Below are positions 1-8,448 of a stretch of DNA of 64,000 nucleotides, piece after piece. The stretch is from contig JBMNJO010000024.1 of the NCBI GenBank assembly GCA_050951725.1, positions 186,001 to 250,000 on the forward strand, read 5' to 3'. The number at the start of each line of letters is the position of its first letter. Within the stretch, counting starts at the first letter, position 1. The translations under genes were made by a program, and so were the position numbers. This DNA comes from DTU052 sp050951725 (GTDB lineage Bacteria > Bacillota > Syntrophomonadia > Syntrophomonadales > DTU052). The notes beneath the pieces are model-generated. The model worked only from the letters and a program-made list of their open reading frames with translations, ran no database searches and had not been told where the DNA came from.

Positions 1-1
1 T

Positions 2-1639
2 TTGACCGTTAGTAATGCAGTGTATGGACAACAGCCCGGGAGTGGGATGTTGACCGTTAACATCGGCCGGGTGTCTTATCCGGTTACTGTTGAGGTGAAA
101 AGGGCCAATACCACAAAGGTGCCAGTACCTCCTGACCCTGTCCCAGCTAAAGAACTGGCATTGACCTATAGGGTAGCTCAACACTCACCTGATTCCAGCT
201 TTCAAGCAACTGAATACAAAAACTATGCCGGCCCGGTGGAGGGGCTTACCTCCAAAAGCGACATCTGGACGGGATTTCTACGGCAGCAGGGCCGGGACAT
301 TGTGATTGATCTGGGGGCATTGAAGCCGGTTTCCAGTATATCCATGGAGTTCAGGCAGGATGCCGGCCAGGGTATATACTTTCCCGAATATCTAAGTGCA
401 TCTATTTCGGCAGATGGTTTTAGCTGGTATCGTTTGGGAGAGGTTCGGCATGGAATTAACCCGCTGGACAGGACGGGGAACATGGTCTTGTCACTTTCAT
501 TTCCGCCAGTTGTAACCCGTTACCTGACGATGAGTTTTCCAGTCGATATCTATGTTTTTGCGCGGCATCTTTCGGTGAGGGGGGTAATTACGCCAGAGGA
601 ACCGGTCATACTGGCCCTGGAGAAAAATAGCCCGATCTCAGCAGGTAAGTATTTGGAAGACCCGACTCTCCGGGATATCCTGCTGGTCTTTACGGGAGAT
701 AAAACCTCGCTAAAAAACCTGAATGCAGATGATTTTTTGCCCCTGGTTGCCTATGTCGATTCCCGAGGCCGGATAAAAGGGCGCATGTTCGATACCATAC
801 AGTTCATGCCCTATACTGGTATACCCTGTACGAAAGACTCCTGGGAGTCTTATCTTGATGACCTCTTCACACCAGGGCAGCAGTTACATGCCCTGGATGA
901 AGCCATGGAGAGATTCAATTCAGAAATCTTTGGAGTCGAAAGGCAGCAGGTGATACTTACTCTCCTCTATCCAGACAACAAGCAGGAGGAATTTGGCATT
1001 CTGGAAGCCGGAGCAACACCGCTGTCTTTCTCCCCGAACACAGTTAGCAGTCAAAAAGCTCTGCAAAACCGGCTGCAGGCAGTAAAGTGGTATTACGAGC
1101 AACTGATGGAGAAATGGAATCAGGCAGGTTTCACGAACCTCAGTATAGGAGGGATTTACTGGTACAAGGAGTCCGTTGACCCGACTATCGCTGGAGAAGT
1201 GGAACTGGTGCGAAGCGTGTCTCGACTGGTGGATGGTTACGGGCATAACTTTGTATGGATCCCCTATTTCGGTGCCCCGGGGTTTGAGACCTGGCAAGAC
1301 CTCGGTTTCACTCATGCCTTCCTGCAGCCCAACTATTATGCAACCCAGGACCCGCCTGAAGATCGTATGGACCGGGCGGCGGAAATGGCAAAACGGTATA
1401 GCATGGGTATAGAGCTGGAACTCGATAATCGAGTACTCACTTCCCGCTATTACTATGATCTGTTCTACAAGGAAATGAACAGGGCGTTTGAATTGGGAAT
1501 GAATGGAAACACCTCCAATGCTTATTATGTAGGCTTTGCTCAGACCCTGCTTGACGCCAAAAGCAGTGAAGTACCATTAATAAGAAGGGTTTATGATGAC
1601 CTCTACCGGTGGATTAACGAAAAATATATTCCAAGATAG
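2..1639 (+). CDS. DUF4855-domain protein, 5' end outside the window
   Basis: The reading frame is open from the left edge, so the true start lies upstream; 545 codons are visible. The first ~45 residues look like the end of a beta-rich (Ig/IPT-like) domain followed by a proline-rich linker (PVPPDPVPAKE). Residues ~50-195 resemble a discoidin-like/DUF4855 N-terminal beta sandwich (DIWTGFLRQQGRDIVIDLG), and the remainder matches the DUF4855 layout, with an alpha/beta region containing ILLVFTGDK and GGIYWYKESVD. DUF4855 proteins are usually exported surface proteins of Firmicutes with unknown, possibly carbohydrate-related, function. It is followed by an imperfect hairpin. A large IPT/TIG protein on the same strand sits at the other end of the window, but no link is implied. 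The family call rests on recognition only. Confidence 0.7.
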   Translation: MTVSNAVYGQQPGSGMLTVNIGRVSYPVTVEVKRANTTKVPVPPDPVPAKELALTYRVAQHSPDSSFQATEYKNYAGPVEGLTSKSDIWTGFLRQQGRDIVIDLGALKPVSSISMEFRQDAGQGIYFPEYLSASISADGFSWYRLGEVRHGINPLDRTGNMVLSLSFPPVVTRYLTMSFPVDIYVFARHLSVRGVITPEEPVILALEKNSPISAGKYLEDPTLRDILLVFTGDKTSLKNLNADDFLPLVAYVDSRGRIKGRMFDTIQFMPYTGIPCTKDSWESYLDDLFTPGQQLHALDEAMERFNSEIFGVERQQVILTLLYPDNKQEEFGILEAGATPLSFSPNTVSSQKALQNRLQAVKWYYEQLMEKWNQAGFTNLSIGGIYWYKESVDPTIAGEVELVRSVSRLVDGYGHNFVWIPYFGAPGFETWQDLGFTHAFLQPNYYATQDPPEDRMDRAAEMAKRYSMGIELELDNRVLTSRYYYDLFYKEMNRAFELGMNGNTSNAYYVGFAQTLLDAKSSEVPLIRRVYDDLYRWINEKYIPR

Positions 1640-1684
1640 GTCTGAATCTCATTCACCGCTATAAGCCAACTGACTACAAGAAAA

Positions 1685-1724
1685 TCCCGTATCACGTTCT
1701 ACGTGGTACGGGACAAACATTTTT
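1685..1724 (+). terminator. Probable terminator after the DUF4855 gene
   Basis: A 12-bp stem (TCCCGTATCACG / CGTGGTACGGGA, one G-U type mismatch) with a 5-nt loop lies 45 bases after the stop codon. A short T run follows after CAAACA, so the U tract is displaced and the call is moderate. Confidence 0.5.
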
Positions 1725-1820
1725 ACAATTTATAGCATAAGGGGAGAAGTTGGATCTCGATAATTCTGGACCCAGGCGCTATCTCTTATTTCGCACCTTG
1801 ATCAACACGATTGGCGGTTG

Positions 1821-2258
1821 TTACACAGTTACTTCAGGATTGTTGTCTTCTTCCTCTTGAGTAGTAGCTTCAGCAGTGTTTTCCTCTTCCTCGACTACCT
1901 CCGGTTCCGCAACGCTCTCTTCGGGGTTACTGCCGGATTCAGGCTCGGATAACGAAGCCTGGCAGGCGGAAATCTTTCGGTTCATTCCTCCAATATAGAA
2001 CAAAAGGAATGCTATGCCCCCATAAACAGCGAGGGGTTCAAAGATTCCCGGCAGGAGTTGAGTCGGAATCAGCTGCTTATACACCTCACCAGAAGGATAG
2101 CCCATAGCCTGATAATAATCCACGGCATCCAGGAATGCCATAATGTTCAGAACCAGCAACGCAACTGCAGCTAGTGCTGCAATTGCACCAAGCACAATAC
2201 GTAGGATTTCAACCGGGGGTCTAGTGGTTTTGCTGGGGGAACTCCGATCAACGTTCAT
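1821..2258 (-). CDS. Small membrane protein with acidic tail, function unknown
   Basis: A 145-residue protein. The ATG at 2258 is chosen because a GGAG lies about 11 bases before it; a longer TTG-initiated form lacks a ribosome site. Two hydrophobic stretches are visible, approximately residues 18-40 (IVLGAIAALAAVALLVLNIM) and 72-90 (LAVYGGIAFLLFYIGG), separated by a short polar loop. The last ~50 residues are strongly acidic (EVVEEEENTAEATTQEEEDN) and probably disordered. The family is not recognised. It stands alone on the minus strand between two unrelated genes, so context gives no functional hint. Confidence 0.55.
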   Translation of the reverse strand: MNVDRSSPSKTTRPPVEILRIVLGAIAALAAVALLVLNIMAFLDAVDYYQAMGYPSGEVYKQLIPTQLLPGIFEPLAVYGGIAFLLFYIGGMNRKISACQASLSEPESGSNPEESVAEPEVVEEEENTAEATTQEEEDNNPEVTV

Positions 2259-2582
2259 AGTTACTTTGTCTCCAATCCGCCGGTTAGGCAATAGTCGTCA
2301 AACATAGAGGCAGGTATAATGTTTGAGCATGTTAAGTATACCTCCCAAATGTGAACATCCCGTGAATTATCCGTAAAGTTTCAATAAAATCCTCTTAATT
2401 AAGTTACACAAAGCCATTATAGATAGATCGAAGAAAATTCATTCATCCATATTAGAGGGTTAACAAGTGATTGCCATAATATACCTGCAAAGATCAAGCC
2501 GACAGCTAAGATAGTGTCGGCCTGAAAACTCCTTTGATTCGTAAAAACATCATCAGGAAGAACCATTATCCGGTGGGGGTGA
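2259..2582. other. Intergenic region without recognisable content
   Basis: A 324-base gap between two minus-strand genes, AT-rich in the part nearest 2400. No convincing promoter pair, hairpin-plus-T-run or gene was seen. Confidence 0.4.
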
Positions 2583-3326
2583 CTAAGCCTGGCCTTGCTC
2601 TCTTCTTCGCCTCCAGCGGTCGATCTCCCAGTCCCAAAACTTATTGGCCTGGTCAAGGAAGGTAGCCTTATCAGGCATCAGATCCTGCTGGATGACCTTC
2701 ATGGTTTCCTCGCGGATACTGCCTTCCGTTATGAATTCAAAACCGGCCTTTTCCGTTGCTGTCAGAATCTCGTCCACCTTGGCCTTCAGCGGTGGAGCGC
2801 TCATAAATTCTGCTGCCGGTCGGTAGATTTCGGCTCTGATTTTCCCCAGACCACGACCTGACATGAAATGAAGCCAGTCTGACATGGGTTTAAAATGATC
2901 CATTTCACAGAATCCGGCCACAGAAATGAAAACCTTATCAGGGATCTTGTCTCCACGAGGAGGGTGGGCGCAAAGTCCATCCTTCTCAATTATGTATGGT
3001 TCATACATTGGGATAGACCGGTCGAGAAAGTTCTTGAACATCGCAGTGGGACCAAAGATGTACAGGGGGGTAGCCCACACTTCCAGGTCTGCTCCGGCCC
3101 GAACATTGATGATTTCTTTCATGTCGTCCTTCTGAACACACTCTCCCGGTGTCTTAATCCAGCAGGTATAACATCCGATGCAGTTTTTTATGTTCTTTTC
3201 CCGCAGGTTGATGACCTCGACATCGGCTCCTGCCCGCCTGCAACCCGACAGGAACGCTTCAAAGAGCATAGTGGTTTTGGATATTTTGGATTTTCTTGGT
3301 CCTCCATTGATCGCTACAATCCTCAC
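2583..3326 (-). CDS. NAD(P)H-dependent FMN oxidoreductase, iron-sulfur flavoprotein-like
   Basis: A 247-residue flavodoxin-fold protein. It opens with the typical beta1-loop (VAINGGPRKSK) that binds FMN phosphate, followed by the CIGCYTCW motif near residue 50, characteristic of the flavodoxin/Isf-type oxidoreductases of anaerobes, and GADLEVWATPLY later in the fold. The family passes electrons between reduced pyridine nucleotides or ferredoxin and small acceptors; the physiological substrate cannot be told. A GTG start at 3326 is preferred because a GGGGGAGGA ribosome site lies at good spacing; the TTG two codons earlier is too close. The C-terminal ~90 residues are helical and charged and end in a basic tail (RWRRRREQGQA). 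It appears monocistronic. Confidence 0.8.
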   Translation of the reverse strand: MRIVAINGGPRKSKISKTTMLFEAFLSGCRRAGADVEVINLREKNIKNCIGCYTCWIKTPGECVQKDDMKEIINVRAGADLEVWATPLYIFGPTAMFKNFLDRSIPMYEPYIIEKDGLCAHPPRGDKIPDKVFISVAGFCEMDHFKPMSDWLHFMSGRGLGKIRAEIYRPAAEFMSAPPLKAKVDEILTATEKAGFEFITEGSIREETMKVIQQDLMPDKATFLDQANKFWDWEIDRWRRRREQGQA

Positions 3327-3518
3327 ACGCAATTCCTCCCCCCAATTATTCTGACGTACTTCACAATTCCTACATTACATGAATTAAATGGATTGTCAAT
3401 TATATTAATTTTCATGACCGTAGGGAAATGAAGCCGGAGAGTTTAAAAATGCCGGCAGAGTGTAGTAGCAAGTAGCAGATTGTCTTACCCTACAGTTGCG
3501 GCAGTGGAAGGGTACCGG

Positions 3519-4931
3519 TCAGACATCCATTCCGGTTTCGGTTTTGAGCAGATCTTCAATCGCTTGCGTTCTTTCTTCGTCAAGCAGTGGCAAGAACCTG
3601 ATCAGATGATTGACCCATTCTGTTTCTGACCCGGGGGCGCTGGATACGGCGGTTGATAATGAGAACTGGTCCGGGTTGTCACGTAATTCGTCAACAAAAA
3701 CGATACGGATCAGCATCGACAGCTCCATGTTACCCAGCGAAGCAAACAGGACCGGGTAATCGTTGTCAAAAAGGCAATCAGCCGTAAAGATATCGAAGAA
3801 ATCAACTAACGATCTGACCCGGGACAGGATCAGGCCGGCTTTTTCAGCCGGGCCGGCACATCTGAGCAGATCCCTCACCAGGACGCGAAAGGCCTCATTA
3901 TCCATACCGGTCCCTGGTTCAAACAGGATTTCGGGCTCAGGTTGACCAGTCACCACCGGGATGATCAACTGCTGCAAGCTGTCCTGCTCCACGGCATTGA
4001 TCAAGCGGGGAAGCAAACCATTCCCGCATTGGCGGACATACGCCACCATTGTGGGGTCCTCTATTCCCAGTTCTTCGATAACCTTGTCCAGAGCCGATTT
4101 ATAGGTCACAGTAATTACGGAAGTATCGAGCCCTGCCAGCCGTTCTCTTAAGCGGCTGATGCGGCCTTTCTGGATAGCCAGGTTGTGGGCTCCTGTGCCG
4201 AGCATCACGGAAAAGACGGAGTTGGTGAGGACAACCTCAAAGATATTGATCAGGAACTCAGGATAATCGATGCGGTAGACCCGGCCGTAGTTATCAAGCA
4301 ACTGGTTAATGTCTTTTTCATTGAACCGTTTACAGAACAGATTTTCCATCTTCAATCTTTCAAGGTATTGCAGAATGTATAGGACACCCCGGGCATCAAT
4401 GTCGCCACCGGCCAAAGGGTAATCAATGCTGGCGGTGGTGTCGTGAGCATTAAAGGCTGTGTCGTAGGTCTTAAAGAAGCCAGGGATAGTTTCATCGATA
4501 GTTGTATTGTAGGCGACGAGCGAGGTGCAGACTCGGGTAGTCTTGACCTCTCGGTACAACTTTTTGGCATCGTACACCTTGGACCTGACCAGGGCCAGCC
4601 CTTCCTCATATATATCTTTCATGCTCCTTCGCAGCAGTTCATCCAGGCAGGCGGCGGGAGTTTTTATCTCAGCGCAAACCGTATCCATACAAAACAGGAT
4701 TGACTGGAGAAGATTCTCGGCGATTTCAACCGGAACTGAACTGCTCTCACCGCTGCTGTACCGGATAATCAGGTCTCTTAGGACCTCGGTTATCTGTAGC
4801 TCTACGTTCTGCAGCGCCCCTTCACTGATCAGTTCTGCCCGTTGTGCTGCATCCAGGAGGGAGAGCAGGTAGTTGTTGGGATCGATATTTTGGAGGTTAA
4901 AATGTGATTGCTTAACCAAGGAGTATTCCAT
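3519..4931 (-). CDS. DUF6179-like protein, function unknown
   Basis: A 470-residue soluble, largely helical protein without signal peptide or membrane segment. I recognise it as resembling the uncharacterised DUF6179 family of Clostridia, normally next to a DUF6323 gene, as here; this is recognition, not a search result. No catalytic motif is evident; the sequence is rich in Leu, Asp and Glu with few conserved Cys or His. The ATG at 4931 has an excellent ribosome site, GAGGAGGAGG, which also encodes the last glutamates of the upstream gene, and the genes are 3 nt apart. The two are therefore probably made together in a fixed ratio, suggesting a complex. Confidence 0.6.
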   Translation of the reverse strand: MEYSLVKQSHFNLQNIDPNNYLLSLLDAAQRAELISEGALQNVELQITEVLRDLIIRYSSGESSSVPVEIAENLLQSILFCMDTVCAEIKTPAACLDELLRRSMKDIYEEGLALVRSKVYDAKKLYREVKTTRVCTSLVAYNTTIDETIPGFFKTYDTAFNAHDTTASIDYPLAGGDIDARGVLYILQYLERLKMENLFCKRFNEKDINQLLDNYGRVYRIDYPEFLINIFEVVLTNSVFSVMLGTGAHNLAIQKGRISRLRERLAGLDTSVITVTYKSALDKVIEELGIEDPTMVAYVRQCGNGLLPRLINAVEQDSLQQLIIPVVTGQPEPEILFEPGTGMDNEAFRVLVRDLLRCAGPAEKAGLILSRVRSLVDFFDIFTADCLFDNDYPVLFASLGNMELSMLIRIVFVDELRDNPDQFSLSTAVSSAPGSETEWVNHLIRFLPLLDEERTQAIEDLLKTETGMDV

Positions 4932-4934
4932 TCC

Positions 4935-5408
4935 CTATACCTCCTCCTCGTCATTGTGCCTGCCGTAGTAGCGACCAGCACGGATCTGCGCTGTCAATTT
5001 TTCCAGCTCACGCCCGGTTAGGAGCTCAATTGATCCAAAGCAACGGTTGTCAAAAAGGTCTCTCATGATATAAATAAGATCATCATCACCAATTTGTTCA
5101 AGGGTCTCATTTTTCATGTAATAAAAGGCCTCCACCAGTTCACAGATGATGTTCGCATAATCGGTCTGGTTAATGTAAGGTGAAGGGCAAAACAGCCTTA
5201 TTATCTTGTTGATCACCTCAAAGCCCAGTTCAAGGCGACCCATGGTTTTAAGGGCTTCGTTTCGGGCATCGACTATTTGAAGAGCATCTTCCTCAGTCAA
5301 AACCAGACCGTGTCTTTGCGACTGCCGGTTAGTGCTGACCAGCATGTTGATGACCTTCTGTCTGGAGGTGGTTACGAGAGGAGAAATAAACCTGCCAATA
5401 TCGGACAT
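4935..5408 (-). CDS. DUF6323-like protein, partner of the downstream gene
   Basis: A 157-residue soluble protein starting MSDIGRFISPLV. The ATG at 5408 is chosen because GAGGAGG lies 8 bases upstream; a longer frame to 5453 begins with TTG and no ribosome site. Residues ~30-60 (GLVLTEEDALQIVDARNEAL) and ~70-110 are helical, ending in an acidic tail (HNDEEEV) whose codons form the ribosome site of the next gene. It resembles DUF6323, an uncharacterised clostridial family found with DUF6179. No enzymatic motif is seen. It is the first gene of a two-gene operon with the thioesterase gene divergent upstream, so a shared promoter region of about 220 bases is likely. Confidence 0.6.
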   Translation of the reverse strand: MSDIGRFISPLVTTSRQKVINMLVSTNRQSQRHGLVLTEEDALQIVDARNEALKTMGRLELGFEVINKIIRLFCPSPYINQTDYANIICELVEAFYYMKNETLEQIGDDDLIYIMRDLFDNRCFGSIELLTGRELEKLTAQIRAGRYYGRHNDEEEV

Positions 5409-5632
5409 AAACGCCGCCTCCTCATCTAGAACAACAATTACCAGACTTGACAAATGTAATACGAATGTGATTAACTACAAATTTGATCTATTGCAGGACG
5501 TCATTATAACTGCCCACGCAGGAATTGTCAACGAAGTGAAGAAAACCATTATTATGGTTTACAGTCCGATCAACCTAAGATTTCGGACGAACGGAAGGAA
5601 TATTGAAATCAAATTACCAGGGGGGCAGCATC

Positions 5633-6055
5633 GTGTTAGAAGGGTACCATTTCAGTCACAAAATCAGAATCCGTTATACCGAGATCGATGGTCAGATGAT
5701 TGTCATGAACAGCAATTATCTGAATTACATCATCGTTACCAACACTGAGTTTTTCCGAAGCCTGGGATTAAACATGACCAGTTTCGAAGAGTCACAGTTC
5801 GATATTGCCCTGATTACATCGTACCTTGAATTCAAAGGCCCGGCCTTTTTTGATGATGTTATCGAATTCAATCTGAGAATCGCCGAAATCGGCAATAAAA
5901 GCTATAAGGCCGAGTACGCCATGGTAAGGGAAGCAACCGGGGAAATCCTGTTTACTGCCCAAAATGTCTATGCATGTTTCAATCCCATTCTGAAAAAGAG
6001 CGCTCCGATTCCTGAGTATGTGAAAGAAAAGTTCCGGGCTCTGCAGGGGGCGTAA
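5633..6055 (+). CDS. Acyl-CoA thioesterase, 4-hydroxybenzoyl-CoA thioesterase-like hot-dog fold
   Basis: About 140 residues from a GTG at 5633, preceded by an AGGGGGG ribosome site (~6 bases); the longer frame from 5603 lacks one. The pattern RIRYTEIDGQ-(x)-MNSNYLNYIIVTNTEFFRSLG matches the (R/V)RYxETDxxGxV(x)NxxYLxYxExAR motif of the 4HBT/YbgC/FadM family, which hydrolyses acyl-CoA thioesters. The usual Asp is present, but the following xxG(V/I)V segment is altered (DGQMIVMN). The second strand pair (ALITSYLEFKGPAFFDDVIEFNLRI) and YACFNP also fit. Substrate unknown; in a genome with many acyl-CoA ligases it may release fatty or aromatic acids from CoA. Transcribed away from the DUF6323/6179 pair. 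Confidence 0.75.
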   Translation: MLEGYHFSHKIRIRYTEIDGQMIVMNSNYLNYIIVTNTEFFRSLGLNMTSFEESQFDIALITSYLEFKGPAFFDDVIEFNLRIAEIGNKSYKAEYAMVREATGEILFTAQNVYACFNPILKKSAPIPEYVKEKFRALQGA

Positions 6056-6259
6056 TACCGGCCCCGAGGATAGGTTGCTTTTTTGAACCTGATCCCGAAC
6101 TGTGGGGTAAGACAGGAGGGACCGACAACTCCGCGAGGGATTTATAGCGACTGGGTTGTTCGATTCGGCTCTTTGAGGTTGACGACTTTTTCCTGGGACA
6201 TAAAATATATCCAAAGGACCAAAAATGATCTCAGGATAAAAAATGTGTAAGGAGTGAAA

Positions 6260-6439
6260 ATGATGGATGCGGTAATGAGAGTTCTTGAGGCTATGAACAA
6301 GGCCGGCAAGCCGTTAAGCGCTGGCGAAATTACAGAACTGACCGGCCTGGACAGAAAAGAAGTGGACAAGGTGATGAAGCAGCTTAAGAAGGAGGAAAAG
6401 ATCGTTTCTCCCAAGAGATGCTACTGGGAACCCAAGTAA
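6260..6439 (+). CDS. Small winged-helix DNA-binding protein
   Basis: A 59-residue protein beginning MMDAVMRVLEAMNKAGKPLS. The ATG at 6260 follows AAGGAG by five bases, better than the GTG at 6254 inside that motif. Almost the whole protein is one helix-turn-helix with a wing: helix 2 AGEITELTG, recognition helix DRKEVDKVMKQLKKEE, and a short beta wing KIVSPKRCYWEPK. Proteins this short occur in anaerobes as stand-alone HTH regulators. The target is unknown; neighbours are a thioesterase upstream (205 nt) and an SLH protein downstream. Confidence 0.7.
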   Translation: MMDAVMRVLEAMNKAGKPLSAGEITELTGLDRKEVDKVMKQLKKEEKIVSPKRCYWEPK

Positions 6440-6575
6440 GCTGTCGTCGTCTTGGGTTGGGGCTTATACCGCTGGCAATGTTGTGCGGGGTTATGAAAAT
6501 GTCACCTTGTAAGGATAACCCTGGTTCTGTCGTATCTAATGGTAGAAGTCTATTAGAAAGGGTAGAATCAGTATC

Positions 6576-7229
6576 ATGCGCAGGACAACAGCTTTTATTG
6601 TGACGTTAGCGATGCTTGTAACCCTCATTGGAACGGCAGTCTTTGCCAGCCAGCCATCAAGCCTCTCAGATGTGGAGAATCACTGGGCCCGGCAACAGAT
6701 CATGACAGCGGTGGAAAAGGGGATTATGAATGGTGTCGGGGATGGAATGTTTCTGCCCAACCGGTCATTGACCCGAGCAGAATTGGCAGTAGTATTGGAG
6801 CGGATGTTTGGCCTTGATTATGGGAATGTTGACTTCATTAAGGCACCTGTAATCACAGATTACTATGAGGATGTTTCCGAAGGGACTTGGTATACCGACG
6901 CAGTGATGATGATGGCCATCAATCAAATTCTGCCTGGTGAGTCCCGGCAGTTTAAGCCCCAGGAGCCGGTGACCCGGCTGGAGGTCGCCCAGGCTATTAC
7001 CAGGTGTTTCGCGGTGAAAGAGATACCGGTGATAACTATTATGATGATGCCCATCTACGAGGATACGAGAGATATGGCAGAAAGTAAGGATATAGCGTTT
7101 ATCACCAACACCGGTATCATGAAGGGTTACAACAACTACTTCAGACCCCATGACCCGCTGACCCGGGCTGAAGCAGCCTGCGTTTTTGTTAACACTGCCA
7201 ACGTAATTCAGCAATACCAAACCGAGTAG
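6576..7229 (+). CDS. Exported S-layer homology (SLH) domain protein
   Basis: A 217-residue protein with an N-terminal signal peptide (MRRTTAFIVTLAMLVTLIG..VFAS) and three SLH repeats covering nearly all the mature protein: residues ~30-75 (LSDVENHWARQQI..LTRAELAVVL), ~85-145 (YEDVSEGTWYTDAV..VTRLEVAQAI) and ~155-210 (YEDTRDMAESKDI..LTRAEAACVF). SLH triplets bind pyruvylated secondary cell-wall polymer and anchor proteins to the Gram-positive surface. With no other domain it may be an anchoring or regulatory module. The ribosome site (AAAGGG) is weak and distant, but the signal peptide supports this start. A strong terminator follows. Confidence 0.85.
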   Translation: MRRTTAFIVTLAMLVTLIGTAVFASQPSSLSDVENHWARQQIMTAVEKGIMNGVGDGMFLPNRSLTRAELAVVLERMFGLDYGNVDFIKAPVITDYYEDVSEGTWYTDAVMMMAINQILPGESRQFKPQEPVTRLEVAQAITRCFAVKEIPVITIMMMPIYEDTRDMAESKDIAFITNTGIMKGYNNYFRPHDPLTRAEAACVFVNTANVIQQYQTE

Positions 7230-7267
7230 GAAAACGGTAAACATAGCTTTTGCCTTAAGATTTACTT

Positions 7268-7295
7268 AAAGGACCGCAGCGCCGGTCCTTTTTTT
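7268..7295 (+). terminator. Rho-independent terminator of the SLH gene
   Basis: A GGACCG/CGGTCC stem, extended by AAA-TTT, with a 6-nt loop and a run of seven T, 40 bases after the SLH stop codon. Confidence 0.85.
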
Positions 7296-7402
7296 GACCG
7301 GTTTTATAACAACTGTAGAATAAAACTGTTCAGCCCGGATTTAACGAGAAAGTTGCAGCCATGAATTGGGCGGCTTAGAAATAAAAATTTTTTTGAAAGC
7401 AG

Positions 7403-7433
7403 TTGACTCTCCTGTAGGGGTAGGATTTAGTAT
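7403..7433 (+). promoter_or_regulatory. MerR-type promoter with 19-bp spacer
   Basis: TTGACT (7403-7408) and TAGTAT (7428-7433) are separated by exactly 19 bp, the over-long spacer typical of MerR-family-controlled promoters. The spacer carries the partially palindromic CTCTCCTGTAGGGGTAGG pattern where these regulators bind. It lies 36 bases before the merR-family start codon, so autoregulation is likely. Confidence 0.75.
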
Positions 7434-7468
7434 GTGATTATAATCGAATGCGCAGGAGATTATATTTC

Positions 7469-8293
7469 ATGCTCCGGATCGGTGTTTTCTCAAAAATGAA
7501 TAAGGTTACCATCAAAACCTTAAGGTATTATGACGAACTGGGACTCCTCAGTCCGTGCCATGTGGATGAGGCCACGGGATATCGGTACTACGCGGCCAGT
7601 CAGATGCCGCGACTTCATCGCATACTGGCCTTGAAGCAGATCGGGTTCTCGCTTAGTGAGATCATCGATGCCCTGGAGCAGGATTTCTCTACCGACAAGA
7701 TGATTGACTACCTGGAAAGTAAACAGCAATTCATATCCAAAACCATTGAATCCGAACGCAAGAAGCTGAAGCAGGTAGAGAACTACCTGAAAGTAATGAG
7801 ACAGGAGGCTGATTATATGAGTTATGATGTCATACTGAAGGAACTTCCCGCGGTGATTGTGGCTTCAATGAGAAGGGTGATTCCGAGTTACGACGCATTC
7901 AACGAGATATACCCTGAAATGGGAGCGATTATGCAAAAGGATAATGTCCGGTGTGCAGTCCCTGAGTACTGTTTTACCTTGTATCACGACGGCGAATATA
8001 AAGAGAAGGATATCGATGTAGAGATCTGCCAGGCGGTTGTGGCTCCAGCCCCGGATTCGGAATAGGTAAAATATAAAAGGATAGAGGGGGTACCAGTGGC
8101 GGCCTGCATCATCCACAAGGGTCCCTACAATACCATCGGTATGTCCTACAGTGCGGTTAACCGGTGGATTGAGGAGAACGGTTACGAGATAGTGGGGCAG
8201 CCGCGGGAATCATACCTTGATGGGATATGGAACAAGGAGAATCCGGAGGAGTGGCTGACCGAAATCCAGGTGCCGGTAAGAGCCCGGAAATAA
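7469..8293 (+). pseudogene. MerR-family regulator with GyrI-like effector domain, interrupted by an in-frame TAG
   Basis: The ATG at 7469 has AGGAG ten bases upstream. Residues 1-70 form a MerR winged helix (IGVFSKMNKVTIKTLRYYDELGLL, then ATGYRYYAASQ), residues ~75-115 the dimerisation coiled coil, followed by a GyrI-like small-molecule-binding domain (YDVILKELPAVIVASMRR). Translation stops at a TAG (8063-8065) in the middle of that domain; the same frame continues without another stop to 8293 with the missing half (VAACIIHKGPYNTIG, GYEIVGQPRESYLDG). The protein is therefore cut to 198 residues, or made full length only by readthrough. TAG is the ordinary stop codon of several neighbours, so a nonsense mutation is the simplest reading. 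The DNA-binding half is intact and could act as a ligand-blind repressor or activator. Confidence 0.8.
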
Positions 8294-8401
8294 TACAGGT
8301 GACGATGAAGATATTTACTGTACCTGGAATTCGTGTTTCTTATCGCTGCCATGATCTCCAGTAAATGATCCCTTTTAACTTGCGGTGAATACTTAAAATG
8401 T

Positions 8402-8430
8402 AGCGGGGGTAGCCTGGCAGCACCCCCGCT
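8402..8430. terminator. Hairpin between convergent genes
   Basis: A perfect 9-bp stem AGCGGGGGT/ACCCCCGCT with an 11-nt loop lies between the MerR remnant (plus) and the CoA-transferase (minus), 18 bases from the latter's stop. T runs are weak on both sides. Confidence 0.6.
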
Positions 8431-8448
8431 TATTGCTAAGCCTTTCTA

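Noticed and set aside
8063..8065. The TAG in the MerR gene as a pyrrolysine or other recoded codon
   Set aside because: TAG is the normal stop of neighbouring genes (for example at 1639 and 7229), MerR regulators are not known to contain pyrrolysine, and no PYLIS-like structure was recognised. A nonsense mutation or sequencing error is simpler.
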